DNA of 64,000 nucleotides from Actinopolyspora biskrensis (GCF_013408175.1 NZ_JACBYW010000004.1:319583-383582), one strand, 5' to 3'; shown: positions 39,667 through 48,890, counted from the first letter of the stretch. The notes: a model not told the origin generated them from the letters alone. Numbers and translations: made by a program.

Positions 39667-41457
39667 ATGACGCAGGGTGGAGACATGACCGAACAGAACA
39701 ACGGTTTCTCCGAGGGAAGACAGGAGGAGCCGCAAGCACCGGGGGACGACGGCTCGCAGCGGGAAGCCGCGGGCGAGAGCGGTACCACCGGCGCCGTTCC
39801 CCCCGAGCAGAGCTCTTCCGGTTCCGCCGGGGAACAGCAGTCCCCGGAACAGGCACGGCAGGACACCCCGTGGGGAAGCGCCCCGAGCTCCGAGCCGCAG
39901 GGCCCCGCGGAGGAAACGCGGGACGCGGGCGGAGCGCCTCCGCAGCACCCGCGGGACGAGCAACGGGCCCCGGAACAGCAGCCGGGGGGCGCACCGGAGT
40001 CCGGAGGGGAGCCGGAAGCCACGACGGGGGGCGCGTGGCCCCGGTCGCCCTATGCTCCGCAGCAGCCCCAACCGCCCCAGCAACCTCAACAGCCCCAGCA
40101 GCCGTACGGCGTGGGACAGCCGCCGCCCTCGTGGCAGCAGCATCCCGCTGAGCAGCCCGGAGCGCAGCAACCCGGTTACGCCACGGGCCCGCAGCAGGGG
40201 TACCCCACCCAGCGGATGCCGCAGGGCGCCGCGCAGTACGGCACCTATCCGCAGGGACAGCAGCCCCAGGACCCGCACCAGCAGGGGCAGTACGCGGCGT
40301 ACCAGTACCAGGGGATGGCCGCGGCGCAGAACGAGTCCGCACCGCCGAACCAGCGGGGCGGGCGCGGCGGTCGCGGCAGGTTCGTGGTGGGGGTGACCGC
40401 CCTGGCGGCCGTGGTCAGCCTGATCGGGGGCGGTGTCGGCAGCTACGCCGTGAACCAGTTCACCGACGACTCCTCCGCGGTCACCTCGTTCGACCAGCCG
40501 AAACCCGCTTCCAACACCGGCACGGCCGAGCCGGGATCGGCGCAGGCCGTCGCGAACAGCGTGCTGCCGAGCGTGGTGCAGATTCAGTCCGGTGGCGCGG
40601 GCGGCTCCTCCTCATCCGGTTCGGGCTCGGGGATCGTGATCAGCGAGGACGGCTACATCCTCACCAACAACCACGTGGCCACGGCCGGGGGGACGGGCGG
40701 AGAGCTCGTCGCCCGGTTCAACGACGGCAGCTCGAAGCAGCTGCGGGTGGTCGGCACCGCGCCGTGGGCCGATCTGGCCGTGGTGAAGGCCGACGCCGAA
40801 GGGCTCACCCCGGCGACCCTGGGACGTTCGGACGACGTCGAGGTCGGTTCGGGAGCGGTGGCCATCGGTTCGCCCTACGGACTCTCCGGGACCGTCACCA
40901 GCGGCATCATCAGTGCCACGGACCGCCCGGTTCGGGCCGGTGGCGAGAGCGGGAGCCAGGCCACGGTGCTCAACGCCCTGCAGACCGACGCGGCCATCAA
41001 CCCGGGCAACTCCGGGGGGCCGTTGGTCAACATGGACGGCCAGGTGATCGGTATCAACTCGGCTATCTACAGTCCCGGTTCGGGAACCGGACAGGCCGGT
41101 TCGGTCGGTCTCGGGTTCGCCATACCGGTCGATCAGGCCAAGCGGATCGGCAAGCAGCTCATCGAGGACGGAACGGCCGCCAAGACCACCCTCGGCGTGA
41201 CGGTCGACATCACCGGGCGTTCCTCCGCCGGGGCGCTGATAGTCGACGTGCCCTCCGACGGGCCTGCCGCCAAGGCGGGCGTCGAGAAGGGCGACGTCAT
41301 CACCAAGGTCAACGATCGGACCATCACCAGCGGTGACGAACTGGTGGCGGCCGTCCGTTCCTACTCCCCGGGGACGACCGTCACTCTCACGATGACCGAC
41401 AGGCAGGGCAACAACGAGCACACTGTAGAGGCGACTCTCGCCGGCCAGGAGCAGTGA
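39667..41457 (+). CDS. pepD: HtrA-like serine protease PepD
   Basis: A 596-residue envelope protease. A long Pro/Gln-rich cytoplasmic N-terminus (about 235 residues) leads to one transmembrane helix (VVGVTALAAVVSLIGGGVGSYAV). The trypsin-like domain has His 336 (TNNHVAT), Asp 369 (WADLAVVK) and Ser 449 (NPGNSGGPL), all present. A C-terminal PDZ domain (VDVPSDGPAAKAGVEKGDVI) completes it. It degrades damaged exported proteins and in mycobacteria feeds back on MprAB and SigE signalling. ATG 39685, with GGTGGAG upstream, is an alternative start. Confidence 0.94.
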   Translation: MTQGGDMTEQNNGFSEGRQEEPQAPGDDGSQREAAGESGTTGAVPPEQSSSGSAGEQQSPEQARQDTPWGSAPSSEPQGPAEETRDAGGAPPQHPRDEQRAPEQQPGGAPESGGEPEATTGGAWPRSPYAPQQPQPPQQPQQPQQPYGVGQPPPSWQQHPAEQPGAQQPGYATGPQQGYPTQRMPQGAAQYGTYPQGQQPQDPHQQGQYAAYQYQGMAAAQNESAPPNQRGGRGGRGRFVVGVTALAAVVSLIGGGVGSYAVNQFTDDSSAVTSFDQPKPASNTGTAEPGSAQAVANSVLPSVVQIQSGGAGGSSSSGSGSGIVISEDGYILTNNHVATAGGTGGELVARFNDGSSKQLRVVGTAPWADLAVVKADAEGLTPATLGRSDDVEVGSGAVAIGSPYGLSGTVTSGIISATDRPVRAGGESGSQATVLNALQTDAAINPGNSGGPLVNMDGQVIGINSAIYSPGSGTGQAGSVGLGFAIPVDQAKRIGKQLIEDGTAAKTTLGVTVDITGRSSAGALIVDVPSDGPAAKAGVEKGDVITKVNDRTITSGDELVAAVRSYSPGTTVTLTMTDRQGNNEHTVEATLAGQEQ

Positions 41458-41657
41458 CCGCTCCCGGTCCTTCCGCTCGCAGAACGAGGCGAGCCGGGCA
41501 GTGCGTGTGCGGGCCGGGCCGCATCCACGCCCCGTCACCGACGTGCGAGGCGGGACCTCCCCGCGAGGCGCGCGTGGACAGGGGTGCACAGGACGGGACG
41601 CACGTAGTCGGGGGACGCGGAAAGCCCGTGGAACGCACGACAAGCAGGAGACAACAC

Positions 41658-42263
41658 ATGGACGGTCGAGGTAACCGTGTCGTCGATCACCCACTGCGCG
41701 ATGTCAGCTTCTCCGAGCCACTGGATCCGGACTTCGACTCGCTGAACGCTACGGTGACCGGCATGGAACGCAACGCGCAGCGGTTGGGGCGGGCTCTGGT
41801 GGTCGTGGTCGACGACCGGGTCGCGCAGAGCGAGCACGAGGACACCACCGGTCCGCTGGTGACCGAATTGTTGGAGGAGGCCGGCTTCATCGTCGACGGC
41901 AACGTCGCCGTCGCGGGGGAGGCGGTCGAGATCAGGAACGCGTTGAACACGGCCGTGATCGGCGGTGTCGACGTGGTGATCACGGTCGGAGGGACCGGCG
42001 TCTCGCCACGCGACGTCACACCGGACGCGACCTCCGGTGTGCTGGACCGTCCGGTTCCGGGGATAGCGGAGGCGTTGCGGGCGTCCGGCTTGGCCGCGGG
42101 TGCCGTCGACGCCGGGGTCTCCCGGGGGCTCGTCGGTGTTTCCGGCAGCACGCTGGTCGTCAATCTGGCCGGGTCCCGCGCCGCTATCAGGGACGGCATG
42201 GCCACCCTCACGCCGCTGGTGACGCATGTGATCGAGCAGCTCTCCGGGATGGACGAGATCTAG
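41658..42263 (+). CDS. moaB2: MoaB/Mog-type molybdopterin-binding protein
   Basis: A 201-residue protein with the MoaB/Mog domain: VVVVDDRVAQSEHEDTTGPLVTELLEEAGF, ITVGGTGVSPRDVTPDATSGVLDRPVPG and SRGLVGVSGSTLVVNLAGS (key parts TVGGTGVSPRDVTPDAT and GSTLVVNLAGS). ATG 41658 with AGGAG upstream is chosen. Its position after pepD matches mycobacterial moaB2. MPT adenylylation is the family role, but related actinobacterial copies may have other functions. Confidence 0.9.
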   Translation: MDGRGNRVVDHPLRDVSFSEPLDPDFDSLNATVTGMERNAQRLGRALVVVVDDRVAQSEHEDTTGPLVTELLEEAGFIVDGNVAVAGEAVEIRNALNTAVIGGVDVVITVGGTGVSPRDVTPDATSGVLDRPVPGIAEALRASGLAAGAVDAGVSRGLVGVSGSTLVVNLAGSRAAIRDGMATLTPLVTHVIEQLSGMDEI

Positions 42264-42382
42264 TGCGCGGGTCGGCGGTGCTGACCGCGTAGGCTCGGAG
42301 CGCTTGCGTCGATGCGGAGGATTTCCGGGGACTCGGCTGGCCCCGGGGGCGCTGAGCTGAACCTCTCGCGGACTCGGGAGCG

Positions 42383-42583
42383 GTGAACGACGTGGAGGTT
42401 GATTTCGTGTCCGAGGGGCGACATCCGGCTTCCGGGGAACCGGAGCGACCGCGCCGGTCCCGGAAGCTCGCGGAGGTCTTCGGCGACGTGCTGCCGGACA
42501 CCACCGGCGACGAACGTGATCGGCAGGAGGGCGAGGCCGGGGACTCGTGGTACCGGGAGAACCGCCCTCCGCACCACGGCTGA
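42383..42583 (+). CDS. Small acidic conserved protein, 66 aa
   Basis: A 66-residue polar protein starting at GTG 42383 (GGGAG four bases upstream). It ends in WYRENRPPHHG, a tail I recall from short proteins in related actinomycetes. The middle is charged (RRSRKLAEVFGDVLPDTTGDERD). No domain. A partial copy of the dispersed repeat overlaps its start region. Confidence 0.65.
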   Translation: MNDVEVDFVSEGRHPASGEPERPRRSRKLAEVFGDVLPDTTGDERDRQEGEAGDSWYRENRPPHHG

Positions 42584-42632
42584 TCGAGGTTTTCCGCTCG
42601 TTTCGCCGTAGCGGGGTTCCACCTTCGGAGCC

Positions 42633-43298
42633 CTACCGCAGTGTCAGTGTCAGCGGGCCGCTCAGCTTCGCCGAAGCCACTTTCGCGGCCCGCGCACGAT
42701 CGAGGCCCACCACGACGAGGGCGGTGTGCTCCCCGCTCGCTTCCGGTGGGTGCGTGGCGACTACGGCGGCGCGTTCGGCCAGCACGGCTGCCCGGCCGTC
42801 CCGCTCGGTGACGATGTCGACGCGTGCCCCGGGACGGAGGAGTTCCGCGATCGCGCTCTCCGCGGGACGCAGCACGACGGCGGCCCGGTCGTCGTCTCCC
42901 GCCGTGACGCGGGCCAGCGTGTCGTCGAGCAGACTCAGATCGGTCAGGGGCACGCCGTCCCGGACGGCGTGCGCGAGGACCTCGCCGACGACTCGTTCCC
43001 GGTCGCGCAGGGCGCCCTCCGGCACGAGCTCACGCGGCATCCTCCGGACGGCGAGATCGCTCGCCGCGAGTTCCGTACCGGGGTCCAGCTCGTGAGCCGC
43101 GGTCAGCACGGGCTCGCCTCGCGGCCCGGACGCCGGGGCGAGGGGCAGGGCGAGCGCCACCGCCGTGAGCAGCAGCGCCCCCGCCGTGAAACGGCGCAGC
43201 AGCGCGACCCTGCGTCCGCCGAGCGGCAGAGCGCCGCGGATCCGGTCCCGCAGCCGTGCACCGAGCCGTGGTTCGGCCCCTCCCGTTCGGCTCGCCAT
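42633..43298 (-). CDS. SAF-domain protein (CpaB/RcpC-like)
   Basis: A 221-residue protein with one transmembrane helix (FTAGALLLTAVALALPLAP). An extracytoplasmic SAF domain follows (VLTAAHELDPGTELAASDLAVRRMP...GEVLAHAVRDGVPLTDLSLL), then an RcpC-like region (RPGARVDIVTERDG). CpaB/RcpC proteins assemble Flp pili, but no pilus genes are nearby. It is encoded downstream of ruc, the position of Rv0990c in M. tuberculosis, so it may be co-regulated by heat shock (inference). Confidence 0.82.
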   Translation of the reverse strand: MASRTGGAEPRLGARLRDRIRGALPLGGRRVALLRRFTAGALLLTAVALALPLAPASGPRGEPVLTAAHELDPGTELAASDLAVRRMPRELVPEGALRDRERVVGEVLAHAVRDGVPLTDLSLLDDTLARVTAGDDDRAAVVLRPAESAIAELLRPGARVDIVTERDGRAAVLAERAAVVATHPPEASGEHTALVVVGLDRARAAKVASAKLSGPLTLTLR

Positions 43299-43471
43299 GA
43301 CGCTCCCCTTCGTTCACCGCTGTGAAGAACACACCGCGGAGCGTAGGGCGGTGTGGGAAGCGTCGAAGCCCCCGATCTTCCGGCCCGTGGACTGATCGGA
43401 GTCCTGTGGACGGATGGTGGCTCCGTGCGTGTGCGCGCCCCTCGGGGCTCGGAGCCCCCCGGGAGCGGTCC

Positions 43472-43819
43472 TCAGCTCGACGCGGCGGAGGCCTGCGTCT
43501 GAGCACCGGAAGTGCCGGAGTCCCCGGAGGAAGAGGAACCGGAGGATTCGGAGGAACCCGAGCCCCCGTCGGAGGAGCCCGAACCGCCGGAGGAGTCCCC
43601 GGAGGAGCTCGTGGAGGAAGCGGACTCGCTGGACGAGTTGGAGTTCCGGCTGTCGGTGCGGTAGAACCCGCTGCCCTTGAAAACGACCCCCACCGCGTTG
43701 AACAGCTTGCGCAGCCTGCCGGAGCACTCCGGGCACTCGGTCAGCGAGTTCTCACTGAGCGATTGGAAGGTCTCGAAATCGTGCCCGCACTCGGTGCAGG
43801 CATACTGATAGGTGGGCAC
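43472..43819 (-). CDS. ruc: Redox-regulated chaperone Ruc (FmdB-type zinc ribbon)
   Basis: A 115-residue protein. GTG 43819 is preferred, with GGAGG ten bases upstream and the canonical PTYQYACTECGHDFE start. The zinc ribbon has CTEC and CPEC pairs. The C-terminal half is a disordered Ser/Gly-rich tail. The M. tuberculosis homologue Rv0991c is a chaperone activated by oxidation of these cysteines. The CIRCE operator at 43912-43938 supports the heat-shock assignment. The gene lies beside the 5-formyl-THF cyclo-ligase, as in mycobacteria. Confidence 0.88.
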   Translation of the reverse strand: MPTYQYACTECGHDFETFQSLSENSLTECPECSGRLRKLFNAVGVVFKGSGFYRTDSRNSNSSSESASSTSSSGDSSGGSGSSDGGSGSSESSGSSSSGDSGTSGAQTQASAASS

Positions 43820-43911
43820 GGGTCTCATACCTCCGGAATCGGACGGCGACGTGCGGACGTCGCGCGTGGCGGCACACTGTGCCGGTCCCCGGACACTGAC
43901 ATCGACGTACT

Positions 43912-43938
43912 TTGGCACTCTCGAAATCCGAGTGCCAA
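43912..43938. promoter_or_regulatory. CIRCE operator (HrcA-binding site)
   Basis: TTGGCACTC-N9-GAGTGCCAA, a perfect 9-9-9 inverted repeat one base per arm from the classical TTAGCACTC consensus. It is 93 bases upstream of the ruc start. Confidence 0.9.
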
Positions 43939-44046
43939 TACGATAATGCGTGACACCGGGCTACCGGCGCAAACGGGTCTGCGTCACAGTGCGCCGCACG
44001 AGCATGTCACGCCCCGTGTCCGCGCCCTCGGGTGGCCGGGCGGGTC

Positions 44047-44643
44047 TCACCGGGGAAGCCGGATCAGTCCTCCGCTCGGGGTGAACACGCCGTGCACCCG
44101 CACGTCGTGCTCCTCGGCGGGGAGGTCCTCGACGAGCTCCTCGTCCCGGACCACGGCCAGCAACTCGGCCGTCCCGGACGCCAGTGGCAGCGACCTGTCG
44201 TAGTAGCCCGCGCCCTTGCCCAGGCGGACTCCGCGCCGGTCGACGGCGAGAGCCGGGACCAGCACCAGCTCGGCCGTCGAGATCGCATCGATTCCGAGCG
44301 GGGGGTTGTTCGGCTCCAGCAGGCCGAATCCGGCGCGGTTCAGGGAGTCGGGCCCGGTGTACTCGGCCCACTCCAGCGGCTGCCTGCCCGCCACGACGGG
44401 CAGCAGTACGCGACAGCCGCGCTCACGGATGCCGTCGACCAGTTCCAGCGACCCCGGTTCGGAGCCGACGGGGACATAGGCGCACACGGTGGTTTCCCCC
44501 GAGTGCGCCAGATGGCTCAGCACGGCCGTGCGCAGGGCGTCGTTCGTGTTCGCGCGAGCGGTTTCCGAGGTGGCGGACCGCCCCGCGGTCAGCTCGCGGC
44601 GCCACTGCTCTTTTCGGTCCATTTCGTCAGCGGAGAGCGTCAC
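44047..44643 (-). CDS. 5-formyltetrahydrofolate cyclo-ligase
   Basis: A 198-residue enzyme that converts 5-formyl-THF to 5,10-methenyl-THF using ATP. It has the N-terminal basic region (MDRKEQWRREL), AYVPVGSEPGSLELVDGIRERGC, and the nucleotide-binding motif RLGKGAGYYDRSLPL. GTG 44643 is listed; ATG 44622 (MDRKEQW) is an alternative and neither has a clear ribosome site. It is divergent from galU, 39 bases apart, as in Rv0992c-Rv0993. Confidence 0.93.
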   Translation of the reverse strand: MTLSADEMDRKEQWRRELTAGRSATSETARANTNDALRTAVLSHLAHSGETTVCAYVPVGSEPGSLELVDGIRERGCRVLLPVVAGRQPLEWAEYTGPDSLNRAGFGLLEPNNPPLGIDAISTAELVLVPALAVDRRGVRLGKGAGYYDRSLPLASGTAELLAVVRDEELVEDLPAEEHDVRVHGVFTPSGGLIRLPR

Positions 44644-44682
44644 AGCGACGAAGGGTAGCTAATATCGCTAGGCTCGCGTGTT

Positions 44683-45606
44683 ATGAGTAGCCAGACAAAC
44701 TCGCGGACGGCTGCGGCCTTCCGCACCGTGATCGTGCCCGCGGCCGGGCTGGGGACTCGTTTCCTGCCGACGACGAAGTCGGTGCCCAAGGAACTGCTCC
44801 CGGTGATCGACACCCCCGGAATCGAACTGGTCGCCGCGGAAGCAGCCGGAGCGGGAGCGGGCAGGATGGTGGTGGTCACGGCGCCGGACAAGCGATCGGT
44901 CATCGATCACTTCCAGCGCTCCCCGGAGCTCGAGGCGACACTGGAGGAACGGGGCAAGGACGAGCTGCTGCGCAAGGTGCGCAGGGCCCCCGAACTGATC
45001 GACGCCGAGGTGGCTTTCCAGGAGAAGGCGCTGGGCCTGGGGCACGCCGTCGGGTGCGCGGAGGACAACCTCGACGACTCCGACGAGGCCGTCGCCGTGC
45101 TGCTCCCGGACGACCTGGTCTACCCGGAGCAGGAGGACGAGCAGGACGTGCTCACGAGGATGTCCGAGGTACGCGCCCGGTACGGCGGCAGCGTCCTGTG
45201 CGCTTTCGACGTGCCACCGGAACGCACCACCTCCTACGGGATCTTCGAGGTCTCCGAGACGGACGACCCCGGCGTCAAACGGGTGCACGGGATGGTCGAG
45301 AAGCCCGATCCCGCGGATGCCCCCTCCAAGCTGGCCGCGGCGGGGCGCTACCTGCTGGACCGGGAGGTCTTCGACGCGCTGCGGCGCATCGAGCCGGGTG
45401 CCGGCGGTGAACTGCAGCTGACCGATGCCGTAGCGTTGCTGATCGCCGAGGGGCACCCGGTACACGTTGTGGTCCATCGAGGTGCGCGACACGACCTGGG
45501 AAATCCTGGCGGATTCCTGAAGGCTGCGGTGGACTTCGCCCTGCGGGATTCCGAGTACGCGTCGGAACTGCGGGAGTGGTTGGGGCAGCGGTTGGATCGG
45601 AGCTGA
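44683..45606 (+). CDS. galU: UTP-glucose-1-phosphate uridylyltransferase
   Basis: A 307-residue GalU with the nucleotide-binding start VIVPAAGLGTRFLPTTKSVPKELLPV, FQEKALGLGHAV, VLLPDDLVYP and GVKRVHGMVEKPD (each cited as separate short motifs). It makes UDP-glucose for glycan synthesis and for GalT. It is followed 67 bases later by the moeA/glp gene, the conserved actinobacterial order. Confidence 0.96.
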   Translation: MSSQTNSRTAAAFRTVIVPAAGLGTRFLPTTKSVPKELLPVIDTPGIELVAAEAAGAGAGRMVVVTAPDKRSVIDHFQRSPELEATLEERGKDELLRKVRRAPELIDAEVAFQEKALGLGHAVGCAEDNLDDSDEAVAVLLPDDLVYPEQEDEQDVLTRMSEVRARYGGSVLCAFDVPPERTTSYGIFEVSETDDPGVKRVHGMVEKPDPADAPSKLAAAGRYLLDREVFDALRRIEPGAGGELQLTDAVALLIAEGHPVHVVVHRGARHDLGNPGGFLKAAVDFALRDSEYASELREWLGQRLDRS

Positions 45607-45673
45607 TTTCCGCCGCACCGTGCCGGTTCCGGCTCGCGCGGCAACAGCGTCTTCGCGGAAGAGGTCGACAGCC

Positions 45674-46897
45674 ATGAGATCAGTGGATGAGCAGCTTGCA
45701 CGGATACTCGCGGCCGCCGTGCGGCCTTCACCTGTTCGGGTGGCGATAGCGGAGGCGCAGGGATTGTCGTGCGCGGAGGAGGTGCTGGCCGAGCGGGCGC
45801 TGCCGATGGCGGACCAGGCCGCCGTGGACGGTTACGCCGTCCGGAGCGTCGACGTCAAGCACGCGGACACCGAGCCCGCCGTGCTCCCCGTGGCGGGAGA
45901 CACCGCGGCGGGCTCGCGGCAGTCCCGCAGGCTCCAGCCCGGACAGGCCGTCCACGTCGGAACCGGTGCGCCGCTGCCGACACTGGCGGATGCCGTCGTC
46001 CCGGTCGAGGACACGGAGTGGGGCTCGGACCGGATCACCGTGCTGCGTTCGGTTCCCTCCGCCGCCTTCGTCCGGCGCGAGGGCGACGATGTGCGGGAGG
46101 GTGACGTCGCCGTGCGGCGGGGGACCGCGATCGGCCCCGCGCAGGTGGCCATGCTGGCCGCCGTCGGCCGGGACAAGGTGCTCGTGCAGCCGAAGCCGCG
46201 CGTCTCGGTGATCTCGCTGGGTGACGAGCTGGTGGACCTGGGCGGCACTCCCGGTTCGGAGCAGGTCTACGACGTGAACTCCTACGCGCTGGCCGCCGCG
46301 GCCAGGGACGCGGGAGCGGAGGTCACGCGAGTGGGGATCGTCGGCTTCGACCCGAAGCGCCTCAGGGAGGTGATCGAGGGCAGGCTGCTGCTCTCCGAGA
46401 TCGTCGTCATAGCGGGCGGCGCGGGGGGATCAGTGGGAAGCCGGGTTCGTTCCTGCCTGGCCGAGCTCGGGGAGCTGGACACCGAGCGGGTGGCGATGCA
46501 TCCCGGGTCCGCGCAGGGATTCGGCCTGCTGGGCCCCGACCGGGTTCCGACCTTCCTGCTTCCGGCCAACCCCGTGGGCGCGTTCGTGGGGTTCGAAGTG
46601 CTCGTGCGTCCTATCATCCGTTCGGCGCTGGGCAAGACCAATCCGCATCGCCGGGTCATCACGGCCGAGCTCGTCTCGCCGGTCTCCTCCACGAAGGGAC
46701 GACGTGGTTTCGTGCGCGGCAGGTTGCTGCGGGACTCCGAGGGCGGGGATTATCTGGTGCAACCGGTCGGCGGTTCGGAGGAGCACCTGCTGGCTCCGTT
46801 GGCCGAGGCCAACTGTCTCATGACGCTCGACGAGGAGGTCAGCGAAGCCACGCCCGGCGAACGTCTCCGGGTCAGTTTCCTGTCCCAGCGTTCCTGA
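45674..46897 (+). CDS. glp: MoeA/Glp-type molybdotransferase-like protein
   Basis: A 407-residue MoeA-fold protein: N-terminal MADQAAVDGYAV, GTGAPLPTLADAVVPVED, RREGDDVREGDV, then the MogA-like domain and a C-terminal barrel. Canonical residues of that domain are changed. The usual GGVSVG-x-x-D reads GGAGGSVGSRVRS, KPGKP reads HPGSAQ, and GNPVS reads ANPVG. Loss of the Asp and Lys argues against normal molybdenum insertion. With the membrane protein at 47849 it resembles the Glp-GlpR pair that links FtsZ and polar growth in Corynebacterium (inference from order and sequence). Confidence 0.88.
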   Translation: MRSVDEQLARILAAAVRPSPVRVAIAEAQGLSCAEEVLAERALPMADQAAVDGYAVRSVDVKHADTEPAVLPVAGDTAAGSRQSRRLQPGQAVHVGTGAPLPTLADAVVPVEDTEWGSDRITVLRSVPSAAFVRREGDDVREGDVAVRRGTAIGPAQVAMLAAVGRDKVLVQPKPRVSVISLGDELVDLGGTPGSEQVYDVNSYALAAAARDAGAEVTRVGIVGFDPKRLREVIEGRLLLSEIVVIAGGAGGSVGSRVRSCLAELGELDTERVAMHPGSAQGFGLLGPDRVPTFLLPANPVGAFVGFEVLVRPIIRSALGKTNPHRRVITAELVSPVSSTKGRRGFVRGRLLRDSEGGDYLVQPVGGSEEHLLAPLAEANCLMTLDEEVSEATPGERLRVSFLSQRS

Positions 46898-46985
46898 ACG
46901 AGTCGCCGCGGGGGAGCCGGTGTCGCCGGCTTCGCGGCGTTGATCCGAGTAGCAGTGCTTCGTCCGATGGGAGCGCAGGCAAGCC

Positions 46986-47651
46986 ATGGCGGGACCCGTC
47001 CCGAGACCCGAGCCGACCGAAGGCAGGCACCCGGGGTGGCCCGCCCGCCTCGGACCGCTGGTCGTAGAAGGGGGCGGGGTGGCCCTGCGTCCGCCGCGGC
47101 TGCGGGACGCCACCGACTGGAGCGGTATACGACTGCGGGACAGGGAGTACCTGCGCCGCTGGGAGCCCTCGGGTGGTGACTGGCAACAGCGCAACGCGGC
47201 CTCGGCGTGGTTCGGCCAGTGGGCCTCGTTGCGCGGGATGGCCCGGCGGGGGCACGTGCTGCCCTTCGTGATCACCCTGGACGGTGTGCTGGTCGGACAG
47301 TTGACAGTGGGCAACATCATCCGGGGGGCGCTTCGCTCCGGATGGGTCGGTTACTGGGTTTCCAGTGCCGCGGCGGGGAACGGCGTGGCCACGGCGGCGC
47401 TGGCGCTGGCCGCCGATCACTGCTTCGGCCCCGTCGGGCTGCACCGGCTGGAGGCGACGGTGCGTCCGGAGAACGCGTCGAGCGTTCGCGTGCTGGAGAA
47501 GGCGGCTTTCCGTCGCGAGGGGCTGTTCGAGCGGTATCTCGACGTGGCCGGGGCGTGGCGGGACCACCTGGTTTACGCGTTGACGGCGGAGGAGGTCCCC
47601 GAAGGGGTGGAGAGTGCGCTGATCCGTTCCGGGCGGGTGCGGCGGCCCTGA
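46986..47651 (+). CDS. rimJ: GNAT N-acetyltransferase, RimJ/RimL-like
   Basis: A 221-residue GNAT protein: VALRPPRLRDATDWSGIRLRDREYL, VGYWVSSAAAGNGVATAALALAADHCF (the acetyl-CoA loop AAGNGVATAAL), LHRLEATVRPENASSVRVLEKAAFRREG. RimJ/RimL enzymes acetylate N-termini of ribosomal or other proteins. Its place between glp and glpR is the standard actinobacterial order (Rv0994-Rv0996). ATG 46986. Confidence 0.92.
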   Translation: MAGPVPRPEPTEGRHPGWPARLGPLVVEGGGVALRPPRLRDATDWSGIRLRDREYLRRWEPSGGDWQQRNAASAWFGQWASLRGMARRGHVLPFVITLDGVLVGQLTVGNIIRGALRSGWVGYWVSSAAAGNGVATAALALAADHCFGPVGLHRLEATVRPENASSVRVLEKAAFRREGLFERYLDVAGAWRDHLVYALTAEEVPEGVESALIRSGRVRRP

Positions 47652-47848
47652 CTTCGTGCTCCTCCGTTCGGGTGGGGACAAATCCGGTTCATTGCGCGAT
47701 CGGAGTCCTGTGTTGCCTCCTTCGTGGGATTGTCGTTGTTCGGGGGAACCGATCGTCGGCGGCGTGTCTCCAAGACAGGGATGAACGTTCTGGATAACGT
47801 GGACAGTGCAGGTGTGTGCCGCCGTTTGCCAGGGGGAGGTGGCGAGGT

Positions 47849-48697
47849 GTGCTCAGCTCGCTGATTTTCGTGGCGCTGGCGGCGGCATGGCTCATCGTTC
47901 TGGTGCCCATGTTCGCGCGTCGTAGGCAGGAGGTTTCCCGTACGACGGACACCGCCCTGTCCGCACGGGTGATTCGTCGCGGTGGGGAACGGCACTCCGC
48001 GTCGACCGGCGGTTCGAGCGGGAACAAGGGCAAGGAGGCGCTCGCGATGCCCGACAGTGAAGGCAAGGTCGATCCGAACACGGCGCACGACGACGCGGAC
48101 GGCGCCGAGCTCGACGAGGAGCTCGACGAGGAGTTCGACGCGCCCGACGAGGAGCAGTGGCGCGGTGTGCGTGGCGAGGAGGTTCGTTCCGGTCGTCGTT
48201 ACCGCCCCGGACGCGGTGGGTTCGACCCGGACGCCGCCGCGCTGGCCGCGCGGACCAAGTACGCGCGCAGACAGCGGATCGTGCTCGTGATGCTCGTCGT
48301 GGCCGTGCTGACCGCTTTGCTGGCCGGGTTCTCCTGGTCGGTGCTGTGGTGGTTCCACGGGATCGCCGATCTGTCGTTGGTCGGCTACCTGGGATATCTG
48401 CGGCGGCAGGTGCGGATCGAGGAGGACGTGCGCAACCGCAGGCTGGCCCGGATGAACGGGGAGACGGGGCGCTCCGAGGACGAGAACCCCCGCTCCGAGC
48501 CCTCCCGTGCGGAGACCTCCGCCGCCGACGGGGGAGAGGAGGGCTCCGAGGACGTCGGCCCCAGGTGGGCCGCCGGGGGCTCCCGAGTCCGGAACGGTTC
48601 CGGGGTGGAGGTTCTGGACATCGACGACGAGGACCCGGAGTTCGACGAGCTGGACGACCGACTTTGGCAGCCGTACCGCCGTGCGGTGGGAGAATGA
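47849..48697 (+). CDS. glpR: GlpR-like divisome-associated membrane protein
   Basis: A 282-residue protein from GTG 47849 (GGAGGTGG upstream). One transmembrane helix lies at the very N-terminus (LIFVALAAAWLIVLVPMF) and two near residues 147-187 (LVMLVVAVLTALLAGFSW; GIADLSLVGYLGYL). Acidic cytoplasmic loops (DEELDEEFDAPDEEQW) and an acidic C-terminal tail ending DLDDRLWQPYRRAVGE-like (LDDRLWQPYRRAV) are present. The architecture and position match Rv0996/GlpR, the membrane receptor of Glp. Confidence 0.8.
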   Translation: MLSSLIFVALAAAWLIVLVPMFARRRQEVSRTTDTALSARVIRRGGERHSASTGGSSGNKGKEALAMPDSEGKVDPNTAHDDADGAELDEELDEEFDAPDEEQWRGVRGEEVRSGRRYRPGRGGFDPDAAALAARTKYARRQRIVLVMLVVAVLTALLAGFSWSVLWWFHGIADLSLVGYLGYLRRQVRIEEDVRNRRLARMNGETGRSEDENPRSEPSRAETSAADGGEEGSEDVGPRWAAGGSRVRNGSGVEVLDIDDEDPEFDELDDRLWQPYRRAVGE

Positions 48698-48785
48698 TGC
48701 GCCCTGTTGTTGTGGAGGGGGGTGTCCACGCCCCGCTGAGACGGTTGTTACGCTGTACAAGCACTCGGTGAGACAGCCGGGGTGC

Positions 48786-48858
48786 GGGGCTGTAGCGCAG
48801 TTGGTAGCGCGTCTCGTTCGCATCGAGAAGGTCCGGGGTTCGATTCCCCGCAGCTCCA
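48786..48858 (+). tRNA. tRNA-Ala (anticodon CGC)
   Basis: 73 bases: acceptor GGGGCTG/CAGCTCC (one G-U pair), anticodon stem TCTCG/CGAGA with loop TTCGCAT, T-arm CGGGG-TTCGATT-CCCCG, discriminator A. CCA is not encoded. It reads GCG. Confidence 0.96.
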
Positions 48859-48890
48859 CCGACTGGGTTTTGGTGAGTACCAATCCTTCC

